From IMG/VR virus record IMGVR_UViG_3300042478_000465, positions 1-20,212 of that record: a stretch of 20,212 bases of DNA. The stretch is one strand, 5' to 3'. Below are positions 1 to 8,137 of this stretch, one piece after another. Positions within the stretch are counted from its first letter, which is position 1. Every line of letters begins with the position of its first letter. The DNA comes from a virus. The translations under genes and the position numbers were made by a program. Under the pieces are notes generated by a model that worked only from the letters and a program-made list of their open reading frames with translations, made no database searches and was not told the DNA's origin.

Positions 1-168
1 TACCGCTGTACGAGCGTAGGAACCACCAGATACCTCAGTACCTGTATTGCCTTCACCCGGATCGCTTGTGTAAAGACCTACATAAACCGCAGCAGGGCTT
101 GTGTAGGCTGTGTTTCTCAAAGTCGCGTTAATAATCGCGTTTTCGAGGAAATTCGAGATTTCTGCCAT
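1..168 (-). CDS. Tail-associated (tail fiber-like) protein, N-terminal part only
   Basis: Partial gene: the ATG is at 168 and the reading frame stays open for 56 codons to the left edge. The protein begins MAEISNFLENAIINATLRN and continues through a VYVGLYTSDPGEG stretch to a glycine/serine-rich GTEVSGGSYART segment. From memory, this pattern occurs in a family of short phage proteins annotated as tail fiber-like; the exact role is not settled. A good ribosome site (AGGTGA) lies just upstream and overlaps the end of the adaptor gene. Its place directly after the adaptor fits a virion or tail component. No catalytic motif is visible. Confidence 0.6.
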   Translation of the reverse strand, partial: MAEISNFLENAIINATLRNTAYTSPAAVYVGLYTSDPGEGNTGTEVSGGSYARTAV

Positions 169-172
169 GATT

Positions 173-790
173 TCACCTCACGTTATAAGACATACTCATT
201 GGTTGACCTGAATACTCACTTGCTTGGTCGGTCGTTGAGATTCCCTCAATCGCCCTAGAATACAAGGAAGCCCAAGTCTGCAACCTCGCATCATTCATCA
301 AATACGGTTCTGCCTCACCTAGAGCCGCATACAGCAACGCATCAGGACAATACGCTAGGAATACGTTACTAGCGTTAGTGTCACTCAATAGCGCAGGTTT
401 AGCGTAGTACAGCATTTGAGCCGTATAAGTCGAATCAGGAACCGGAGCTAATTGCATCTCAGCACCTAAGATCGTGTAATCAACTGGCTTACCAGACTCA
501 GTTACACGCGCTGTTTCGTAGAATGAATTAGGAGCTTTGTAGCGCAATGTTGATACCGGATTGGTATTCAAATGAATATCGCGCATCGATAAGAAGTCTG
601 TCGGCAACCCTAGAGTCGAATCACCGCCAGTTGTTGCAGCAGTCGCAACTACCAACATTTGCCGAATCCGTAAGTCTCGCTGCAAACGGTACTCAGCCAA
701 CTGAATAAAATCAGGAATAACAGAAGTCAGATCACTACGCGCTAGGTAGTTCGCTACCGTGTTCTTTAAGTCGCTGTAGGTCAGGATCAT
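173..790 (-). CDS. Head-tail adaptor protein (SU10 adaptor-like)
   Basis: A 205-residue protein that most likely forms the ring docked beneath the portal and joins head to tail. It opens with MILTYSDLKNTVANYL and has an early helical segment (IPDFIQLAEYRLQRDLRIRQM, about residues 25-45). A mostly beta middle follows, with a GLPTDFLSMRDI motif (about 61-72), then a second helical region rich in Ala, Leu and Glu (about 148-185). This order of helix, LPxDFL motif and late helices is typical of small adaptor or connector proteins of podovirus-like phages. It sits downstream of the capsid gene, where adaptors normally lie. The assignment rests on remembered family features, not on a search. Confidence 0.7.
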   Translation of the reverse strand: MILTYSDLKNTVANYLARSDLTSVIPDFIQLAEYRLQRDLRIRQMLVVATAATTGGDSTLGLPTDFLSMRDIHLNTNPVSTLRYKAPNSFYETARVTESGKPVDYTILGAEMQLAPVPDSTYTAQMLYYAKPALLSDTNASNVFLAYCPDALLYAALGEAEPYLMNDARLQTWASLYSRAIEGISTTDQASEYSGQPMSMSYNVR

Positions 791-791
791 C

Positions 792-1445
792 TCATTCCTC
801 TAGTTGCTCAAAATCTTTCCAGCCATATTCGTAAGTGCCAATGTGCCGGATGTGCATCGATAACTCATGGTCTACATACGTCTGAAAGCCCTCAGAACCG
901 GCTTTAACGCAGAAGTAGACATCCTCACCACAGACACCACTAGCACCCCATCCAGCGTCAAACCAAGGTCTGCCAGTCTTTTCAAACACCTCTCGACGAA
1001 TCATCACAGCACCAAACCCTACCGCTGTAACTTCCTCGATACCTTCTTTCCCGCGAGAATCAATGTTCGACCATTCATGGACAAGAGTCTCCCCATCCAT
1101 GTACTTACGCAACATCTTCGCAGTCGGTGTTACTGGCTTACGTCTAGTCGTTGCATTGACACCAACTATCGGCACTTCACGACTTAGCATAATGCTAATG
1201 ATGTCATGAGGAAACCGCATATCGCTATCAATAAACAATACTGCGTCACAACCTTCTTTGAACGCTACCTCTGCCAACTTCTCACGCTGGTCAAATATCA
1301 GCGTTCCCGGCATTGTATATAGGCTCAAACCGCCTTTGCCATCTTTACAACGAACTGACGCATCATGAGCCGCCATCCGAGCAAAATCAAAAGCAAAACC
1401 TGTGTGAACCTCATCCCTACATGGTACGCAAACACCAACTCTCAT
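792..1445 (-). CDS. GT-A fold glycosyltransferase in the head operon
   Basis: A 217-residue probable glycosyltransferase. The N-terminus (MRVGVCVPCRDEV) is a nucleotide-sugar binding start. FIDSDMRF at about residues 71-78 contains a DSD triad (73-75), the metal-binding DxD motif of GT-A enzymes. A later GED motif (in SGVCGEDVYFC, about 170-180) fits the usual acidic residue near the acceptor site. No signal peptide or membrane segment is seen, so it should act in the cytoplasm. Its ATG overlaps the stop of the preceding gene in an ATGA (1442-1445), so the two are probably coupled. A glycosyltransferase between capsid and adaptor genes is unusual; substrate unknown. It is not closely similar to the second glycosyltransferase at 8546-9256. 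Confidence 0.75.
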   Translation of the reverse strand: MRVGVCVPCRDEVHTGFAFDFARMAAHDASVRCKDGKGGLSLYTMPGTLIFDQREKLAEVAFKEGCDAVLFIDSDMRFPHDIISIMLSREVPIVGVNATTRRKPVTPTAKMLRKYMDGETLVHEWSNIDSRGKEGIEEVTAVGFGAVMIRREVFEKTGRPWFDAGWGASGVCGEDVYFCVKAGSEGFQTYVDHELSMHIRHIGTYEYGWKDFEQLEE

Positions 1446-1744
1446 ATAGTTCCTCGATACGTACGCCAGACAGCATTATCAGGGTCGTTTAGCCACTTAG
1501 CAAACCCAACGTCATCCACCACGTTAAAGCCCTTCATAATCCCCATCTGGTTCAATACATCGATAACCGTAAAAGGAATTCTGGCTACATGGTGCAGATC
1601 GTTAAGATGCCCTTTTCGCTCTTTATCGAAATCTAACTGAGCCTTGTTAGCCTCAATGATCTCGGTAACGTCCTGTTTAGTCTCGATGACGATACCACCG
1701 TCACCATCCTCGTATGCTGTTTGAGTCCGTATCGGAGTACTCAT
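1442..1744 (-). CDS. Conserved phage protein of unknown function, between capsid and adaptor genes
   Basis: A 100-residue soluble protein. The N-terminal third is polar (a DGDGG turn, then IETKQDVTEIIEANK). The middle has a charged helix followed by LHHVARIPFTVIDVLNQMGI (about residues 49-68), and the end is WLNDPDNAVWRTYRGTI. The NDPDN..W.T..G ending recurs in small proteins next to capsid genes in related phages (from memory), whose function is not known. It follows the capsid gene after a 64-base gap with a strong hairpin and overlaps the next gene by 4 nt. A minor virion or head-completion role is an inference from position. Confidence 0.6.
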   Translation of the reverse strand: MSTPIRTQTAYEDGDGGIVIETKQDVTEIIEANKAQLDFDKERKGHLNDLHHVARIPFTVIDVLNQMGIMKGFNVVDDVGFAKWLNDPDNAVWRTYRGTI

Positions 1745-1760
1745 AAATCCTTTCGTAGTT

Positions 1761-1784
1761 CCCCCTAGCCCGTAGGCTAGGAGG
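1761..1784 (-). terminator. Strong hairpin after the capsid gene (UACG tetraloop, no clear U-tract)
   Basis: The gap between the capsid stop and the next start holds a 10-bp stem, CCCCCTAGCC paired with GGCTAGGAGG (one G-U pair). In minus-strand RNA the loop is UACG closed by C-G, a member of the very stable UNCG class. No run of U follows, so it is not a standard intrinsic terminator. It may be a partial terminator, an RNA-processing site, or a 3' stabiliser of the capsid message. Confidence 0.5.
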
Positions 1785-1808
1785 ATTTGCTACTTATACA
1801 AACATCCG

Positions 1809-2753
1809 TTATAGAGCCATGTCCAGATCGAAGATTCCGCCATGAGCAGCTTCGTTCTTAACTTCAAGAGTGACTTCAGCCAGCAACTGAGTGTTCTCAG
1901 AGTCACCAGTCTTAGCCAGATCGTTAGTCTGGAACGGACGCAGATACGCTAGTGCTGCGTATTCTGGATCGAGTACCAGAGCATCACGGGTACGCATGAA
2001 GCGGTTAGGAACAACCGACATCGTGCCAAAGTCAGACATATAAACGTCAGCAGCACCGATAATGGTGGTCGGAGTGTTACCCGGAGCCATGTAACGCTGT
2101 GCAGCGATACCAGCAAACGAGCTAACCTTCTGCTTACCAGCAGCACCAACCATCAGAATCTTAGGCGAGCCACCAGAAACATATACCTCAGACACTACGG
2201 TCTTCAGCAGAGCTTCGGTGAAAGTACGCTGTGTACCATCAGTACGAGTCGATACGCCGATAGTTGCTGGATCGGAACCGTCAGAAGCCTTGTCCGAGTT
2301 AGTCTTGATCCACGACAGGATTGAACCGAGCTTACGAGCAACAGTCGATGTACCAGCCGAACGACCTTGGTTAGCCAACAGGATAGTTTCCAGATCGCGC
2401 TTCAGTTCAGCCGATGCTTTAGCCAACTGGTAAGCCTTTTCTGACTTACGACCTGCCTTGTTAACTGTGTCCAGAGTACCCGAAACCTGAACGGTTTTCT
2501 GGATGATCTGAGTGTAGTTACCAAGACGAACGGTAGGAGCCAGAGTTGCCGATGTAGCATCAGCACCTTCAACAGCAGCGTTAGCCGTAGTAGCAGCAGC
2601 TAGGCTGTCAGTCTGCCACTCGTGATAAACGGCTGTAGCTTTGGTCTTGCCAATCGATGACATAAACGGGGTTTCCGTTGGAGAAATGTCATAGATGATG
2701 TCGGTCAAATCTTCGCGCTGACCAATTGCGCTATGTGCTGTAAATGTAGGCAT
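1809..2753 (-). CDS. Major capsid protein (SU10-like / DUF5309 type)
   Basis: A 314-residue protein that should form the icosahedral shell. It opens MPTFTAHSAIGQREDLTDII, then has YDISPTETPFMSSIGK (about residues 21-36), a start typical of this HK97-fold subgroup. Later marks are a TVQVSGTLDTVNKAGRKSE segment (about 88-106), a helical region rich in Ala and Lys, and a C-terminal ALAYLRPFQTNDLAKTGDS motif (about 268-286) ending in an acidic stretch. The length is normal for the family. It lies right after the scaffold-like gene with a 9-base gap, the usual order for scaffold and capsid. No protease gene is visible nearby and no cleavage site can be read with confidence. Confidence 0.88.
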   Translation of the reverse strand: MPTFTAHSAIGQREDLTDIIYDISPTETPFMSSIGKTKATAVYHEWQTDSLAAATTANAAVEGADATSATLAPTVRLGNYTQIIQKTVQVSGTLDTVNKAGRKSEKAYQLAKASAELKRDLETILLANQGRSAGTSTVARKLGSILSWIKTNSDKASDGSDPATIGVSTRTDGTQRTFTEALLKTVVSEVYVSGGSPKILMVGAAGKQKVSSFAGIAAQRYMAPGNTPTTIIGAADVYMSDFGTMSVVPNRFMRTRDALVLDPEYAALAYLRPFQTNDLAKTGDSENTQLLAEVTLEVKNEAAHGGIFDLDMAL

Positions 2754-2762
2754 GATAATTTC

Positions 2763-3734
2763 CTATAAGAATCGTTCAAATGCTTTTGCGGCATCAGCAA
2801 CCCTTCCGGTCTGCTTTGCTCGCGCTTTTGCTTTCCTCAGTTCATCGCTAACTTCCCGGCCCTGAGCAACACCCGACTTAACAACCTTCGGAGCCTCATT
2901 AACACGCTTCGTAATCCCCGGTTTAGAGGATTGCAACTTGTCGTATTGCATCGCCTTGTATAGCGTTAGAACCTGCCGAGAATCATAGATTCCCGATAAC
3001 TCTTGGTCTGAAAACCCTAACTTTAGGCCAAACTCCCTCAGTTCTCGCCGAGTTACTTCACCCTTTTGCGGATCAGCATATTCAGGTATTGCCTCTGCCA
3101 GCTTACGAGACTCAGCCTGTATTACCTGACCGAGTTGCTCCTGACGTTCCTGCTGTTGCTGTTCTGCAATTCGCTGTCGTTCAGCCTGAACTTGAGCTAT
3201 TTGCTCTTTTCTCCGCTGCTGATCCGTATAAGCTATGGCATAACCGATTGGATCGTTTTCCTTTAGTGCTTCTAGGTTTTCACCTTCTGGCTGCTGATTG
3301 AGCATTTGCTCAATAATCTGCAACCGTTCCGCATACTGATCCCGCAAGTATCTGGCTTCTTCGATACGCTGTCGTTCAGCCTCGACTACCTTACGTTCCT
3401 CAGCTACGGCTTGCGATTTCTTTGTATAGTCTGTGCCAAGTTGATAAGACTTGATAAGCTCATCAAGGGTTACCTCACGTTCTTCACCGGCTGCTTTCAC
3501 CCGGAACTTCTGAGGCTCCTCTTGCTCATCCTGCTCATCTTCTTGTTCTACCTCTGACTCATCATAAGACTCATCAGATTCGGCTTCGCTATCGTTGGCC
3601 TCTGCTTGCAGTTCTGGTTGTTCCTGTTCGGAGCCTTCTTCTGCACCCATCAGACCCAAGATAGCGTCGGCTGCACTACCTACAGTTAACTCTGGACTAC
3701 CGGATTCCGGTGTCGTTCCTTGAGTATCGCTCAT
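2763..3734 (-). CDS. Probable scaffolding protein
   Basis: A 323-residue hydrophilic protein. The first third is very acidic (runs of Glu, Asp and Ser at about residues 35-75). Next comes a short ordered block (KFRVKAAGEEREVTLDELIKS, about 76-96), then a long Gln/Glu/Arg-rich coiled coil (about 105-210). The C-terminus is basic (about 265-323, ending in AKAFERFL). An acidic start, coiled-coil core and basic capsid-binding end, placed just before the capsid gene, are the standard marks of phage scaffolding proteins that shape the procapsid and then leave. There is no enzymatic motif. The role rests on composition and position, since scaffolds diverge quickly. Confidence 0.75.
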   Translation of the reverse strand: MSDTQGTTPESGSPELTVGSAADAILGLMGAEEGSEQEQPELQAEANDSEAESDESYDESEVEQEDEQDEQEEPQKFRVKAAGEEREVTLDELIKSYQLGTDYTKKSQAVAEERKVVEAERQRIEEARYLRDQYAERLQIIEQMLNQQPEGENLEALKENDPIGYAIAYTDQQRRKEQIAQVQAERQRIAEQQQQERQEQLGQVIQAESRKLAEAIPEYADPQKGEVTRRELREFGLKLGFSDQELSGIYDSRQVLTLYKAMQYDKLQSSKPGITKRVNEAPKVVKSGVAQGREVSDELRKAKARAKQTGRVADAAKAFERFL

Positions 3735-3775
3735 TTTTTCTTTCCTAAATTATATCGGGAACCGCCCGAAACGGG

Positions 3776-4006
3776 TTACAAAATCTTTAATCTTTTCTCC
3801 TCGATGAGCCTGTTTGCTGAAAGCCCTTCCAAGTAAGTCTCAACTAATTCTAATGTCCTTAACCGCATATAAGCAGTCTCTCTAGCCTGAAGATCAGCGT
3901 AATCGCTAGTTGCGAACTTATTAAGTTCAGCAGTCCTAAGATCAGTCATCATTTCCTGAAAGAATTCATCCTTCAGTAGATTCTCAGCCCATTGAACTTT
4001 GCTCAT
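3776..4006 (-). CDS. Small helical phage protein, unknown function
   Basis: A 76-residue, almost entirely helical protein: a first helix around VQWAENLLKDEFFQEMMTDL, a TSDYADLQARETAYMRLR segment (about residues 33-50) and a charged last helix. From memory, proteins of this size with an ARE.AY.RLR pattern often lie between portal and capsid genes in podovirus-like phages; their role is not known. It starts one base after the preceding stop. A 41-base gap follows, holding only a weak CCCG/CGGG hairpin and the ribosome site of the scaffold gene. Confidence 0.55.
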   Translation of the reverse strand: MSKVQWAENLLKDEFFQEMMTDLRTAELNKFATSDYADLQARETAYMRLRTLELVETYLEGLSANRLIEEKRLKIL

Positions 4007-4007
4007 A

Positions 4008-4757
4008 TCAATCCATTGCGTTAGGTAGTTTGTCCACCTTATTTACGGATATTCCAGTCTTTTCCAGATTGGTTAAATACCGATCAAACATAACCTTTTC
4101 AGCTTTCCTTAAGCCTTTGTAAGCCTCTGGAGATACCCAAACCTCAGTTATCGCCTTTGCAATCTTCCCCGGCTGTTCTTTAATCTCAAACTCACCTGCC
4201 TTACCAAGATACGATTGCTCTAGCCCCGGCTTTCCTAAGTACGGTCTCCCTGTCAGCCCTTCTGATTGAACCTTGAACATGACTCCTTTGTTCGCACCTT
4301 GACCCAATGCCATCTCTGGAATCTCAGCAAAATAAGTAACTGGCGCACCGAATGGGCTACTTCCTTTAGCCATATCCATTAGACTATTCGCGCTTGTTTC
4401 TCGATACAACGCACCTGATGGCAATGGTTTAGAGAACTTCGTAATCTCACCCATATCAGGCAATGGCAACTTTCTAGCTCCAGTACCAACGGTTCCAGCA
4501 AAGCCCATCGCTAGGTCTTGATTCACCCGATCCACATACTCCTTAGCAGCAGCCTGTTCAGGAGTCACCAGAAGCCCTCTAAGCTCATTTAACTTAGCCT
4601 GAGCCGCTAGATTGCCAGCCTGATTAAACGCCCTAGCCTGATCGTTAACCGATGCCATGTACTCTCTAGGATCGCTGACCAATAGCCCAACATTAGCCTT
4701 AGCACTCTGCTTGGCTCTGTCAATCATCCCAACGATGTCAGATAGTAAGCCAGCCAT
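4008..4757 (-). CDS. Portal-adjacent protein, possible ADP-ribosyltransferase-like domain
   Basis: A 249-residue protein I cannot place with certainty. The N-terminal half (MAGLLSDIVGMIDRAKQSAK, then an Ala/Gln-rich helical part to about residue 90) looks structural. The C-terminal half resembles an ADP-ribosyltransferase core in order: an arginine in SGALYRETS (about 115-123), a TYFAEIPE strand (about 141-148), and KAGEFEIKE (about 186-194), whose E-F-E spacing matches the ExE motif of R-S-E-class enzymes. The middle Ser motif is not clear. It begins with a 1-base overlap (TAATG) with the portal gene. If the domain is real, it may be an injected virion enzyme, or an inactive relative used structurally. 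Function unproven. Confidence 0.45.
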   Translation of the reverse strand: MAGLLSDIVGMIDRAKQSAKANVGLLVSDPREYMASVNDQARAFNQAGNLAAQAKLNELRGLLVTPEQAAAKEYVDRVNQDLAMGFAGTVGTGARKLPLPDMGEITKFSKPLPSGALYRETSANSLMDMAKGSSPFGAPVTYFAEIPEMALGQGANKGVMFKVQSEGLTGRPYLGKPGLEQSYLGKAGEFEIKEQPGKIAKAITEVWVSPEAYKGLRKAEKVMFDRYLTNLEKTGISVNKVDKLPNAMD

Positions 4758-6856
4758 TATGAAGTCAAACTCCCTAGCTCTTTAATCGCCTTCAGGACAA
4801 TATCAGCCTGACGTTGGCGTGTTTCCTCGTCTGCCAAGTCCATCGCTAAGATAGCCTGTAGTTGTTTAACCGCTAACTCAGCCTCTTTAATCTTCATATC
4901 GGCTTCTTGCTGGCGTGTTTTCATCGCCATCTCAAGACCCTTACGAGTGTACTCAGCCTCTAACGACTGACGCTCTAGTTGCAACTTAGCAGCCTCAATC
5001 TCGCTCTTAGCTTGGGTCTTTTCTCGCTCTACCTCAGCAAATATCTTGGTAGCCTCTGCCTGCTGATCTGGCGAAGGAGGTTGTGGCTGTGACAACTTCT
5101 CGTTAATCTCAGGCGTAATCTCGTTAAGGAAAGCGTTAGCATCCTTGAAACCAGCCGATTCAATCAGTCGTGCCAATGTGTCACGGTATTGCGCTACAGA
5201 TACCAGAGGATTTGATGGGCCAAACTGAGTCAGAATCTGCTCTTGCTTGGCTAGAATCATTTGCAACATGGCTAGCTTCTGCTCACGATCACCTGATCCT
5301 AGACCCACATTAATCGCTACGTCGTACTGGTTAGTCCAAGTCCTCGGATCAAACGTTACGAACTTGCCACGCATACGGACAATCTTTGCCGTATCCTGAT
5401 ACTTGCCCAATAGGTGCAGAATCCCCTTAAACAGCGACTTTACGCCTGTCTCAGCAAAGATTCTCGCTATCAACTCCAGCTTGCCAGAGTTCGACTTCAT
5501 CATCGCAGCAATAGCTGTAGCGGAAACATTGTTCAGTACGTCAGGGTCAAGACCTTGCTGCTGGTCGCTAACACCTGTACGTTTAGCCTGAACCTGATCC
5601 ATGTACTCAAGCAATGGGAAAGCCTGAGCCGTTACCGCAGGAACCTCGATAGGCGCAATAGCACCGGCAGACTTCATGCGGATAACACCCCCCGGAGTAG
5701 CGTTTAGAACGTCATCCAAGTTCACCTGACCATCAACAACGCCAATACGAGCATTGTTCGTCAGATACAGGTTATCCAGCATTTGACGAGTCACGGTAGA
5801 CTTGATTAGCTGGATGTCCATTGTTCGGTCTGCCAACGACTGACCAAAGAACTTGTGCGGAATCGGGATAGGACAGAGACTGTGGAACGGAACTAGGTCA
5901 CATTCCTCGTCATCTAAGATTTCGTTGCCAGAATAGGTAATCTTCCGCAGTTCAGCGATACCATCGCCATTAACGTCAATGCGGATATAGCACTCGTAGA
6001 CCTCGACCACCTGCATCGTGTAGTCAAGGCTAATGTTCTCATCAGGCTGCTCACCCTGACTGAATCGAGCAATACGCTCTGTCGTGTACTGGAGATCATC
6101 ATAGCTAGGCAAGCCATCGATAATGTCCTTGTCAAAGCCCATAGCCGCTAGTTCGCTACGAGTCATCAACTTACGATGAGCCACAAACGGGCTATCTTCA
6201 ATCGTTCTAGCCGACTTGCTAATCAGGAATTCTTCAGGTGGTACGTTCTCAATCTTGACGCAGCCGTATTTCTTGACCTTCTTTACCTTTACCGAATACA
6301 ACGGAATCTGAATCGGCATTCCCATAGGGTCAACGCCACCATCGATCAACTCGACGTTCTGGCTAGTCACCTCAATGGCAGGATCAGATAGCAGCATGGC
6401 TAACTCATCCTCGGTCAGATTCTTGTAGCTTTCCTTGTTGACATCTTCCTTGGCATCCCAATAGGCTTTGACCACGCCAACCTTTGCCATTAGCGCATCT
6501 TTGAACCAGTTATGCAGGATGATTAGCCCATCATTCTCACGATAAAAGACCCAATTACAGTAGTCTGTGGCTTGTTTAGCTGACTGCTCGTCATCAGGAG
6601 TCTGAGGCTCGAAACTAACAATATCCTCGGTGGTGGTGAATACCCGAATAAGTTGAGGCAAAGCACCATCGATAGCCTCTGCTACCTCGCCAGTTACGAT
6701 CTGGCTTCTACCCTCTACCTCGTTGCCATACGGATAACGAAGATAGTATTCGAGAGCCTTAGCCCTCTGGTCGGTCGTTTCGGTGTCGATGTATCCAATT
6801 GAGTTATCAATCTCGTTATCTAGGATACTTTTGATTTCACCTTGATCCATCTTCAT
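4757..6856 (-). CDS. Portal protein
   Basis: A 699-residue protein, the size of portals in P22- and SU10-like phages. It forms the dodecameric ring at one capsid vertex through which DNA enters and leaves. Supporting features are a long ordered core, the segment VSDQQQGLDPDVLNNVSATA (about residues 430-450), characteristic of this portal group, and a C-terminal Gln/Glu/Lys/Ala-rich coiled coil (about 595-690) like the barrel or crown helices of P22-type portals. It follows the terminase gene by 24 bases and has an AGGGG ribosome site. Two in-frame ATG codons (6856 and 6850) could serve; the first is slightly better placed. Confidence 0.88.
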   Translation of the reverse strand: MKMDQGEIKSILDNEIDNSIGYIDTETTDQRAKALEYYLRYPYGNEVEGRSQIVTGEVAEAIDGALPQLIRVFTTTEDIVSFEPQTPDDEQSAKQATDYCNWVFYRENDGLIILHNWFKDALMAKVGVVKAYWDAKEDVNKESYKNLTEDELAMLLSDPAIEVTSQNVELIDGGVDPMGMPIQIPLYSVKVKKVKKYGCVKIENVPPEEFLISKSARTIEDSPFVAHRKLMTRSELAAMGFDKDIIDGLPSYDDLQYTTERIARFSQGEQPDENISLDYTMQVVEVYECYIRIDVNGDGIAELRKITYSGNEILDDEECDLVPFHSLCPIPIPHKFFGQSLADRTMDIQLIKSTVTRQMLDNLYLTNNARIGVVDGQVNLDDVLNATPGGVIRMKSAGAIAPIEVPAVTAQAFPLLEYMDQVQAKRTGVSDQQQGLDPDVLNNVSATAIAAMMKSNSGKLELIARIFAETGVKSLFKGILHLLGKYQDTAKIVRMRGKFVTFDPRTWTNQYDVAINVGLGSGDREQKLAMLQMILAKQEQILTQFGPSNPLVSVAQYRDTLARLIESAGFKDANAFLNEITPEINEKLSQPQPPSPDQQAEATKIFAEVEREKTQAKSEIEAAKLQLERQSLEAEYTRKGLEMAMKTRQQEADMKIKEAELAVKQLQAILAMDLADEETRQRQADIVLKAIKELGSLTS

Positions 6857-6880
6857 AGCAAACCCCTAAGATTTTGCTAA

Positions 6881-8137
6881 TTATACAATCCATTTCGTTG
6901 AAATTGGCAATGCTGACTGCCATGAGGAATCAGTCTCGTCAAGACCTATCGCTAGGTAACGGAAGGCATCCGAGTAGTGGCTAGACCAATCATGCAAAGG
7001 CTTCTCATAGAATATCTGCCTACGCTCGTCATGCTCTCGACGATAGTTCCGTAGCGCATCTAGTCCGTTCTTTGTTCTCGGATTGAACCAGCATCTAGGC
7101 AACATACGTCGCACAGCCTGAATCCCGTCGGCAACGCTAAGTCTCGGAGCAACCCTGATGTTAAGTCCAGCTTCCTCCAGCACTTCCTTACGACTCTTGC
7201 CTGTTCCGAGTTCTCTAACCTGTACGTCATGGGGCAGGATTTGCTCATATTTCTCATAGCCGTTATCCCTCAGCCAGCCCACATACCAGTCCAGACCTAC
7301 GCCATGATTCTCGATGCAGTCAATAAGTCGGACTTCTTTCCCTGCCAGTTGAGCAATCCATATCGCAGTCGAATCACCCATGCCCAAATCCCAAGCAGCG
7401 TAGCTACGGCACAAACTATCGTTAGGAAAGTCGCTAATACGACCATTGCTCTCAAGATCGTTAATGAGCTTGCCATAGTAAGACCCCTCAACCGCTGCGT
7501 TAAAGGAACACTCGAACTCTTGGTTATACCTGTCCTCGCCCATCTCTCGATAGGCTGCTTTCAGTTCTGAGTCGGGTAGAACTCCTGTCTGACTAGCCTT
7601 GAACTCTAGATATTTCCATCCCGGCTCAGCCTTGGCTCTGTCGGCTAAAGTGGCGAAATGGTTAGCACCGCGAGGAGTGCCAATGAAGCAAGCCCACCCA
7701 AGACGGTCGGCAAGAGCAGGTCGGACAATTTCGTTCCAAACACGTGGATTCTGATCGCCAACCTCGTCGATAACCACGCCGTCATAGTACTGACCACGAA
7801 GGCTATCAGGATTGTCAGACCCGTAAAGACTAATCCTACGCCCATAAAAATCAGCCCGTAGCTCAGATACATTGTAGGTAGCTCCCAACGGTCTAGTGTA
7901 TTTCTGTAAATAATCCCACGCCACCCTCTTAGCCTGTCCATACGTCGGACAGAGGTACGCGAACCTTGGGTCTGGCTTGTCGCACTCGATAGCGGCTTTG
8001 ATGAGATGGTTAATCGCTGAGACTGTTTTACCAAGTCTCCTATGCGCTACCACCACAGTAAAACGATGCTGCTCAATGGCATCATGTATCTCTAGCTGCT
8101 GCGCTCTAGGCAGGTAGTCGATAACTATCTCTGTCAT
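6881..8137 (-). CDS. terL: Terminase large subunit (packaging ATPase and nuclease)
   Basis: This packages DNA into the head. Counting from the ATG at 8137 (418 residues), Walker A is AHRRLGKT (31-38) and Walker B is VVIDEVGD (121-128) with Asp124-Glu125. An IGTPRG coupling motif lies near 152-157. The RNase H-like nuclease has Asp250 in AAWDLGMGDS, a middle acid probably in LPHD (304), and Asp390 in HYSDAFRYLAIG. The frame extends ten codons further to a GTG at 8167, but the ATG at 8137 is preferred because it overlaps the stop of the zinc-ribbon gene in an ATGA, the coupling used throughout this operon. Length and motifs are complete. Confidence 0.92.
   Translation of the reverse strand: MTEIVIDYLPRAQQLEIHDAIEQHRFTVVVAHRRLGKTVSAINHLIKAAIECDKPDPRFAYLCPTYGQAKRVAWDYLQKYTRPLGATYNVSELRADFYGRRISLYGSDNPDSLRGQYYDGVVIDEVGDQNPRVWNEIVRPALADRLGWACFIGTPRGANHFATLADRAKAEPGWKYLEFKASQTGVLPDSELKAAYREMGEDRYNQEFECSFNAAVEGSYYGKLINDLESNGRISDFPNDSLCRSYAAWDLGMGDSTAIWIAQLAGKEVRLIDCIENHGVGLDWYVGWLRDNGYEKYEQILPHDVQVRELGTGKSRKEVLEEAGLNIRVAPRLSVADGIQAVRRMLPRCWFNPRTKNGLDALRNYRREHDERRQIFYEKPLHDWSSHYSDAFRYLAIGLDETDSSWQSALPISTKWIV

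Noticed and set aside
867-1187. Plus-strand frame of 106 codons opposite the first glycosyltransferase.
   Set aside because: It is antisense to a gene with clear motifs, has no ribosome site, and its composition is that of a shadow frame.
3066-3557. Several Leu/Phe-rich plus-strand frames that could be read as membrane proteins.
   Set aside because: They are the antisense of the Glu/Gln-rich scaffold coiled coil; complementing those codons automatically gives Leu and Phe.
3735-3775. CCCG/CGGG hairpin before the scaffold gene as a terminator.
   Set aside because: The stem is only 4 bp, there is no U-tract, and the gap mainly serves as the ribosome site of the scaffold gene.
7645-8034. A 129-codon minus-strand frame with hydrophobic, membrane-like stretches.
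   Set aside because: It lies entirely inside the terminase gene in another register, whose Walker and nuclease motifs are intact; it has no ribosome site or recognisable domain.
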